From positions 6,778,034-6,842,033 of the forward strand of contig OX439132.1 of the NCBI GenBank assembly GCA_949318235.1: DNA of 64,000 nt. Direction: 5' to 3'. A program made the position numbers and the translations under genes. The DNA comes from Ecdyonurus torrentis. Taxonomy: Eukaryota > Arthropoda > Insecta > Ephemeroptera > Heptageniidae. The notes beneath the pieces were generated by a model, which did no database searches, was not told the origin of the DNA, and worked only from the letters and a program-made list of their open reading frames with translations. This document shows, piece by piece, positions 56,463 to 64,000 of the stretch. How positions within the stretch are numbered: position 1 is the stretch's first letter; every line of letters starts with the position of its first letter.

Positions 56463-57254
56463 AAAATAAGAATGAGACATAAATATGACAGAAATACGAA
56501 ATAATTATATGTAAGCCCAGTTTCAGCCTAATTTATTCAATAGTTTATTCTACTCTCTCGCTCTCTCTACCACTCTGTAAAATTTAAATATATTTAATAA
56601 AGCTCAAAAATTGATATAAAATTTAAATTAACTTTTGTTTTACGTTATATAAACGAAAAGAACAGAAGATTTAGCCAAACTAACTATAACAAAAGAAGAA
56701 GAAGGTTACATAAACCAATATAAAGTGCGCAGGTTGTTTACCAATATAAAACCCTCATCAAAGTGAGGAACATAAAGTAGATACAAAAAAATATGGTTTA
56801 TATAACAAACTTAAAATATTAGTAAATCTTTATAAAGTATCATAATATAATATAGAAATTAGCATAAGAAATGAAAATATTTTTTTTTATAATATATATA
56901 AAAAAATAAAGGTTGCCTTTTTATTAATTAACTAATTAAAACTTTAAGATTATATCTTCAATAAAGTGCTGTGGGTATATACTGTATATATTTATATAAT
57001 CTGATAAAATTAACACGCTTTTGTAAATATATAATATAGTTAAAGCTTATATAGAATGGACGTTTCGTTCTGTCTGTATTTTACATCAAAAGGTCAAATT
57101 AGAATTAAACATCGACTCGTGACATGTCCAAAGTGATGCTTGATTTTCTCACTTAAACGTGTTAATGTCAACTTGTTTTTCAACAAGGGATTAAATTAGA
57201 TTTCAAAGTACATACATACATAAATATTATAATATAAAGTTAACACCATGTACA

Positions 57255-57478
<224 letters not shown>

Positions 57479-59123
57479 CCATTGAGGGTTTTTTGATCTT
57501 TGACGTTGTATGTGTTCAAATAATTCCTTTTGTATTTTGATTCATGTTAACAAGAGGATAAAAACTTTTTTTATCATTTAAATTATTCATTTATTTTTAA
57601 AAATTTGTAAGGTGTTATTTTTATACAGTATATTTACATTTATTGTGATTGATAAAAAAAAAACTAATGCAAATAGATTGAAGTTTTATGTGTACCGTGT
57701 GCGAAGACATGCATAATGTTGTGTATATAAATTATAAATACACAAATTTATTTCCATTTATCGACTCGTATGTAAAACTAGCTTTCGGTTGGACATTTGA
57801 ATTACATAATATAGTGTGTTCTTTAACCATGTTTCTGTGAAATATTTTATATTTCCCTTTGTCAAGTATTTTTAGTATAGACTGCTTTTTTAATAAGCTT
57901 CATATTTTGTAGTATTTGATTTATGATAATTAATGTAATAACTTGTGTAATCCAAAGAGGATTCCCGCTGAAAAGTATTGGTCATCTGGAGATGTGTATT
58001 GCGGGTCAAAATTACACTGATCAAATGGGCAACAAAATAAAACTTCCAGGATAAAATAAAGAAAATTGAATAACGATTAACTCTTTTTATTACCTATCTA
58101 TAGAAATACCTTAATGATAATATATAATCATATAAAAAGTAAATTTCAATGGATCATATGCTATGATATTAAATTATAAGAACCAATTACAGTGCTTTAA
58201 AAATTGACTTAATTGCTGAAAGAAAAAGGGTTCAATAATATCAATCAATGGTACAAACCCTATATAATATTGAATGCTTTGATCATCATACATTATCGTC
58301 AAAAGTTGATTTAATAGAACGTGTTTTAATATATCTATATATGGTATATAGTTATCTTTTTTTAATAATTTTGGTATTAAAATTCATAATATTTAAATAA
58401 AATCACTTGACAACCCTCTTATCTGTAAAATTGTAAAGCGTAGTTTTGTATAGACTGACTTAAATAAGAACGTGCTGAGCAATTATATTTTATACCCAGA
58501 TAAAGTATGTATAATCAGTCACCTCTCAAGAACTTAAAATCGTATTCTTATACAATTCCACTCATACATTCTTGGAACTTTTAGTCTATGTAAAGAAATC
58601 AAAAATACAACTTCAGATCACCAATTTTGTTTAAAACATTCACCAACATTGAAAATGGTTTGAAGTTCTTTTTGACAGAGACCATTTTCTTTGAAGTATA
58701 ACTTTGAAAAGGAAAAACAGTTTTAAAGAATTTATTTTAGAAATAACATAAAAGCATGAGTAAAAGTATGTTAAATTCTTCAAAAACTTATAAAGCTTTT
58801 GTTAAAAATAAGTTTTTAACGCATATAATATATGAATAATTGAAAACAATAGGAGCTTTTCTTATTACGTTTGAATATGTATAATTCTTGACAACTGAAT
58901 AAAAGAATCAGTCATTTAGAAAAGTATTGAACATAACTTTTTATGTTTTGGTTTTTGGTAATACTTATTTCACAAAAAGTTTCCAGCTCTGTAAATATTT
59001 GAAAGATTTTTATTGAAAATTGTAGAAAAAGTTTTCAAATCATTTGCTTGACTAGGTTTTGTATGTTATTTATATTTCCTATAAATATACAACATCGATA
59101 TAAAACGAATTATTACCTACGTA

Positions 59124-59239
59124 CAGTTCTGACCAAAAGTTCCCGAACGAGGCAACGGCAGCCGCTGCGTTTTCTCATAGAGATAGGTGCTTGCGGGTTG
59201 CCTATATACAAATCGTTCGGGAACTTTTAGCCAGAAATG
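59124..59239. mobile_element. TA-flanked Tc1/mariner-like foldback, 116 bp
   Basis: TA dinucleotides at 59122-59123 and 59240-59241 flank inverted ends CAGTTCTGACCAAAAGTTCC and GGAACTTTTAGCCAGAAATG. Arms continue through CGAACGA / TCGTTCG. CAGT termini and TA targets are typical of Tc1/mariner derivatives. Confidence 0.7.
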
Positions 59240-60709
59240 TACATGCAAACAATATATTTATAAAAATAAATGGTAATTACGTTAAAAGATAATAATTTAA
59301 TCATATAATATAGAAAATGTAACTTTTACTCGGAAACCTACCAGACGAAGTGGTAATAACAGGATTTTGTTTTCTTTCAAAATACGAAAACAACATAAAT
59401 ATTATACGTCCGTATTATTTCATTCATTTTAATTGAGTCACTGTGTGTGTATAGAGGAAAGTCTAATTACAAGTCTACAAACAAAAACTTACCATTTTAA
59501 CACACGCAATTACTATATCAAATTACTTACCTTTTAAAAAGAATTAAACTCTACTTTTTTTTTAATTAATTTTTTTCCCTTAAAATATACTATATATTAT
59601 TGTATATTATAATATAACTATAACGAAAATATTTAAATGTGTAATAGTGTACTTATTAAGTTATGTAACATAAAAGTTTAATACTAACCCACATGGGTGA
59701 ACAATTTTAATAAAGTCAATAAAGGACTCCGCTTATGACATTGCGTACTGTATATTTTATCATTTCATTTACATCTTATATCTATAAAAAAAATGTTTCA
59801 TTTTTTTGCTTAAAAAATCCATTATCCTTGACATTTTACCTGAGATAATGAACTTAACCTAAAATATTCATGTGCATAAAAAAAAAGAACATAAAATATT
59901 CTAGTTGTTCGTAAATCGTAAGGATGTCTAGAGTGATCGTCTCTAAAAATCCCCTTAAGACCACAATTTCTATTCCATAATATTATTCTAACATGAATTC
60001 TACATTTGCTAAAAATCTTTCTTTCTTTTTTTTATCTATCGTATCCATCTTTGTATGTACTGTACGTGGTTTTACATTTAAACATATGGTAATATGTGTT
60101 GATTTAAGTATCTACTAGCTCAATAATGTCGAGTTATAAGACTTAAATTCCAAAGAGAATTGTTTGACGAATATTTCTCGTTCTACTTATACAGTGTGTA
60201 GATTAATTTATATACGTGTATATCAATCATGCAAAAACTAGGGAGGAGGGAGTGGCTTATACACGTGTGTTAATTTAATCTATATAATTCTAGAGGTTTT
60301 ATTGTTAAGTCATTATTAAATCTTATCTTTAATATGTAGCTTAAATATTTGTGAATATTTTAAAGTTGTTTGTTTAAATAGACATGATAGGCACTCTAGA
60401 CAATTTATACTGATATATGCGTCAAATTAAATTTAAATTATTATTTAAAATTATTAGTAATACAGAGTGACAGCTCAATACCCTCTCTGTAGCAAAATGA
60501 GCTACTTTAATCTGAAATAACGTTAGGGAATACGCCACAGATTTCTTAGTATATTAAATTTTTGTATCAAATATGAAAGCAAAGGTTTTTTTAGTTTATT
60601 TAATTTAAAAGCCTTATAAAAAGTTACTTTATAGCAACCAGGAACTGTAATTGGGATATGTGAGTTTATAAAAAGCTTTAAAGAGATGTATATATATTTT
60701 TTTAGGCAC

Positions 60710-60991
60710 CTTGGTATTTTGAGTGCTTCTTCATCCATACTATCAGACGGAGTTAGTAGTGGTTTTTCAAAGAGTCGACTTGGTGCTAACGTTAGAGATG
60801 ATGTACTGGTATCATAGTGTCCAGCAGCAATACTAGGAGTACTACTTCCCCCACCTCCTCCTCCACAACCCACGCCACGTTTCTGTTGTTGTTTTCGTCG
60901 TCGATTTTTCTTCTCCTCCTCTCGTCGAAGATTATGAAGTCGAAAGAAGAATACTGACATTCTGGTTCTTGTTTCTGGGCCACACGTTAAG
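60710..60991 (-). CDS. slo2: SLO2/KCNT potassium channel, N-terminal exon (long form)
   Basis: This 282-bp exon encodes a cytoplasmic N-terminal extension of the channel. Seen: an acceptor with a C/T-rich tract ending in CTCACAG just before 60991, and a donor AAG|GTGCCT after 60710. The open frame is 1 base, 93 codons, then 2 bases. The peptide runs from LTCGPETRTRMSVFFFRLHN through a basic stretch (RREEEKKNRRRKQQQKR) and a glycine/serine linker to DSMDEEALKIP. The last two bases, AG, join the A that opens the exon at 12044 to give arginine, so the product reads [15 protein letters not shown]. Translation may begin at the ATG at 60960 (codon 11 of the exon, A at -3). However, the frame stays open upstream to about 61290, so an upstream coding exon or a longer start is possible. 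The GTGCCT donor is weak. The gene assignment rests on phase and the conserved junction, since the low-complexity tail itself carries no family signature. Confidence 0.75.
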
Positions 60992-62118
60992 CTGTGAGGG
61001 AGGGGATTATTTAGTGTATTTGGGTATAGGTACACATTTAGATATTTAAAAAAAAAATGACAGTATTTGAATTTCTCTTTATCAAAATTTAGAAATTGAA
61101 TTCTTTGATAACAAAGAAGTGAATGTTTTATGGTTTTGAGTTCAGCACAATGTGTACTGCATAACGATTGAATTACGCGAATCTTAAAATAAAATGGAGA
61201 GCAAATTGGCATTATAGGTTGTGTAGCACGTATAGAACCTCCTGATTTTACAGGCAGATTCCATACCATTTTTATATATCTCAAATACAATCTCTATATT
61301 CATTCAATATTCTTTCGAATGGAATTGAAATTTCACCAAAATAAGATATTTTCTTTTGAGTTAATTTTTAAAAGTTATATGGAAATTTTCACCCTTCAAG
61401 TCAATCTCATTAATTTTCATTAATAAGAAGGTAAAAACAAAAATCCTCCAAAAAGTAAAATTCAAATACTGTCATTTATACCAAAGCACACATAAACATA
61501 CAACATCAATATAATATATATAGCATGAACCAACACTGAAAAGCAAGCAAACAAAAGCTGCTGAATAATGTTTGTATAGAAACCTTACAATAACAAAAGC
61601 TGGCTGGCCTTCTCATTTCACGCAATTCTGCTCAATTTCAACAATTCAAGGTAAAGCAACATTTTGTTGATAAAAGCAACATTTATGCAAATGAAATCAT
61701 GAATTTCTAGATTTGTAATACGAAAACAGAAAGGAATTAAAAGTATACAGGAATATTAATCTCAATTCAGGATTATTTAAAATTTAATTTTCTAGCAACT
61801 CTAGATATCATTCAGCTATAAGAACAAAAACTTAAATAATAATCCTATTTTAAACTTGATAAATGAATGATCTTAAATTATTGCATTTCTAGAAAAAAGT
61901 CTATAAATTATAGGCATACAAGTAAAATATTATTTTAACTTTAAATATATATTTAAAAAAAGTAAGTATAAACAATATTCCCTTACATAAAGTGATATTC
62001 AGCTTTTATTATTGTAGGGTTCCTAAGCTAAAATTTACTTCATCAGAGCATCAAACGTCAAGTATTAGAAATCTATTTTGATTTTGCTGCAAAACGTTTA
62101 GCATGATTCTTTGGTGCC

Positions 62119-62288
62119 TTAAGGTAGAGACAGCTTGGTAAAAATATTGCATTTTTATTGTGATAGCGATAGTAAACTAGCTCTCTGATTGGCTAGTGGC
62201 AACCCTCCAGCCAATCAGAGAGCTAGTTTACTATCACTATCGCTGTCAAAATAAAAATGCGATATTTTTACCACTATCTCTACCTTAA
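62119..62288. mobile_element. TTAA-flanked hairpin MITE, 162 bp plus target sites
   Basis: TTAA at 62119-62122 and 62285-62288 flank arms beginning GGTAGAGACAG and ending TCTCTACC. The arms (about 75 bp) pair through TAGTAAACTAGCTCTCTGAT and its complement, with one 6-bp indel. TTAA duplication is characteristic of piggyBac-type transposition. Confidence 0.85.
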
Positions 62289-63766
62289 GTCTTAATAAAA
62301 ACTGGTTTTCCATTTGGTGAAATCACACAAAGATATTTAGTTTTTCTTTCTTTTTTTCAGAATAAACTCTTTTTTTTCTTCTTCTTAAATAGGTTATATT
62401 ATACTCAATTTTCTGTCATCAAATTTTTTTTAGAGGGCAAAAAAAAAAAAAAAAGTCATTAGGTAGATCATTATTGAGTGCAAAAAGCTCTTGGAACTTT
62501 TTAATTTTCATAAGTTTGATGCTCTTTTTAGGTAAAATTTAGCCGCAAGAAATGATTAAGTCTGTTGTTTCTCTTGTTCAAACATAATATGAAAAAGAAA
62601 ATTATAAAGAATAAAAGGTAATATAATGTTTTCTTAAAAACGAAAAAAAAGTAAGCTTATTCGTTTTTTTTTTATTATTATTATTCTTTCAAGTTAATAT
62701 TTAAGGAAAAAACACATCTAGAAATATTAAAAAAATAATAATAAAATAAAATTAATCATGGGAAATGAAATAAAATCTTACGATTTTATAATAAAGACAA
62801 AAAAGAAATAATTAAGTTAAGTTATATTTTTTAAGTTCGTAAAAAAAAAAAAAAAAAAAAAAAGTCAATATTACATTTTGTATAAAATGAAGAAAATAAG
62901 GTAGAGCATTCTAAAATATTAACTGTGTTAAACTTTCCAGATGATTAACATGAAATGTATGGCAATAAAAATGTTCTCTTATATTGTTGTAATACAATTA
63001 GAATAGGTATATACCGAACTATATATTAAGATAGAAAAGCTCTATGTCAAGTGGGTTAAATTATGTAAAATACAAATTTCAATTAATATTCAAATTTTAA
63101 TTGCTTCTTATCAGCCTGTTACCACTTTGCACCGGACACGATAAGCAAAATATTTAACGTGTAAAACTACAAAGGATAATACAGGCTACAAAATTAACCT
63201 ATACACCCGAAGTTTTGCTAAACATGATCATGTAATAACAACTATACATTATCTTCTTGTTAATTATATCGATATTGTAATTAAAAACTCAATTATGAAT
63301 ATTAATTACTGCATGTTCTATTTTCAGAGAGTAATAGTCGATTTTTTTTTTTTTTAATATAACATCATTTTCATTTTATATTATGAGTATATTTTTGACT
63401 CGATAGTTATTATAGAGTATTAATTATTACCATACATTTGATATCAATTATACAATAACATAAACAACATTTTTGTTGTTGTTGTTAAAAGCGTAAATGT
63501 ATCATTACACAAAAGCTGCGACAAAGACAAATGACATGCGAAATTCATGCAGACATGCGACACAAACACAAATGCGAGGTGGCATGCAAGTTTAGTGTTT
63601 TTTGTGTGTGATATGATTACTGGTGTGTTGTGTAAACATCTGTTATCTTTAAATTACAACTCCCGTACAGTACTTATAAAGTATGACGTGTACCTTTTTT
63701 TTTTTTTTTTTACTTTAATTTAATAAACGTAATAGTTGTGAAGTTAAAAATACTTTATATAGTTAT

Positions 63767-63988
63767 ACACAGAACGAATAAATTTCGTAATTTATGCTGC
63801 TTTTATATCATTAAAACATAAATGATCCTAAATTAAAACAACATAAATAATTATGCTGTACAAGATAATTTTTATGCTCTGTAACATATTTATTATGCAG
63901 AATAACATATGTTATGCTGTATTAAACAAATTGGGCTGAAAATGAGCTATCATAATTTTTACATATTATATTTGTTTTTGGCCGTGTA
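63767..63988. mobile_element. GCATAA-rich element, copy 2
   Basis: Left ACACAGAACGAATAAATT, right TTTTTGGCCGTGTA. It aligns along its length with the element at 32327, including TTATGCTGTACAA and the terminal TTTTTG.CCGTG. Confidence 0.7.
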
Positions 63989-64000
63989 TAAATTGATTGT

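Larger units (their letters stand above)
60992..64000. other. Sequence upstream of the long N-terminal exon
   Basis: A frame continuous with the exon stays open to about 61290, but its translation has no family resemblance. Beyond it are a TTAA-flanked hairpin (62119-62288), A-runs (about 62440 and 62840), a local cluster of ACATGCGA-like direct repeats near 63510-63590, and a CACGG-type repeat at the right edge (63767). No promoter-like block comparable to 36540-36800 is seen, so the true start of the long transcript may lie outside the window. Confidence 0.5.

Noticed and set aside
63505..63595. CRISPR-like or regulatory array of ACATGCGA repeats
   Set aside because: Only a few imperfect, irregularly spaced copies in eukaryotic DNA; best seen as a local low-order duplication.

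Overview
This is eukaryotic, almost certainly arthropod, nuclear DNA. It is strongly A+T rich, lacks dense long ORFs, and is full of very long AT and GA/CT dinucleotide tracts, homopolymers and short foldback or terminal-inverted-repeat elements. The only protein gene I can support is on the minus strand. It is the 5' part of a SLO2/Slack-type potassium channel (KCNT family; slo2 in Drosophila). The exon-encoded peptides read like the arthropod SLO2 N-terminus, S1, S1-S2 loop and S2, and all splice phases agree. I cannot name the species. The microsatellite load fits a crustacean or similar large arthropod genome, but that is a guess.

Layout, in transcription order from right to left. An N-terminal exon lies at 60710-60991 and carries a basic, glycine- and serine-rich tail ending in I-P-R. 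A second, alternative first exon lies at 36284-36354, with its own ATG, an in-frame upstream stop and a G+C-rich promoter-like block at about 36540-36800; it also ends in I-P-R. Either one joins the common exons 11965-12044 (cytoplasmic segment before S1), 8642-8741 (S1) and 4864-5062 (S1-S2 loop and S2). Transcription then leaves the window to the left: S3-S6, the pore and the RCK domains are not here. Introns are 48.7 kb or 24.2 kb (first), then 3.2 kb and 3.6 kb.

The rest is intron or flank. I recognise several small transposon families. One has three copies of about 340 bp (47984, 53143, 56120). One is TTAA-flanked (62119). One is a possible TA-flanked Tc1/mariner-like foldback (59124). 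One is a 317-bp near-perfect hairpin (10222). There is a pair of related GACGTCA hairpins (8247, 47507), a GCATAA-rich family with CACGG termini (32327, 50293, 63767), a family at 1280 and 28168, and a duplicated unit at about 165, 2065 and 3115. A tRNA-derived SINE-like sequence is at 21867. A complex-sequence island at about 6020-6425, ending in donor-like sites on the plus strand, is unexplained.

Functional reading: the window covers the part of a sodium/chloride-regulated potassium channel gene where promoter and first-exon choice would set the cytoplasmic N-terminus, while the transmembrane core stays common.
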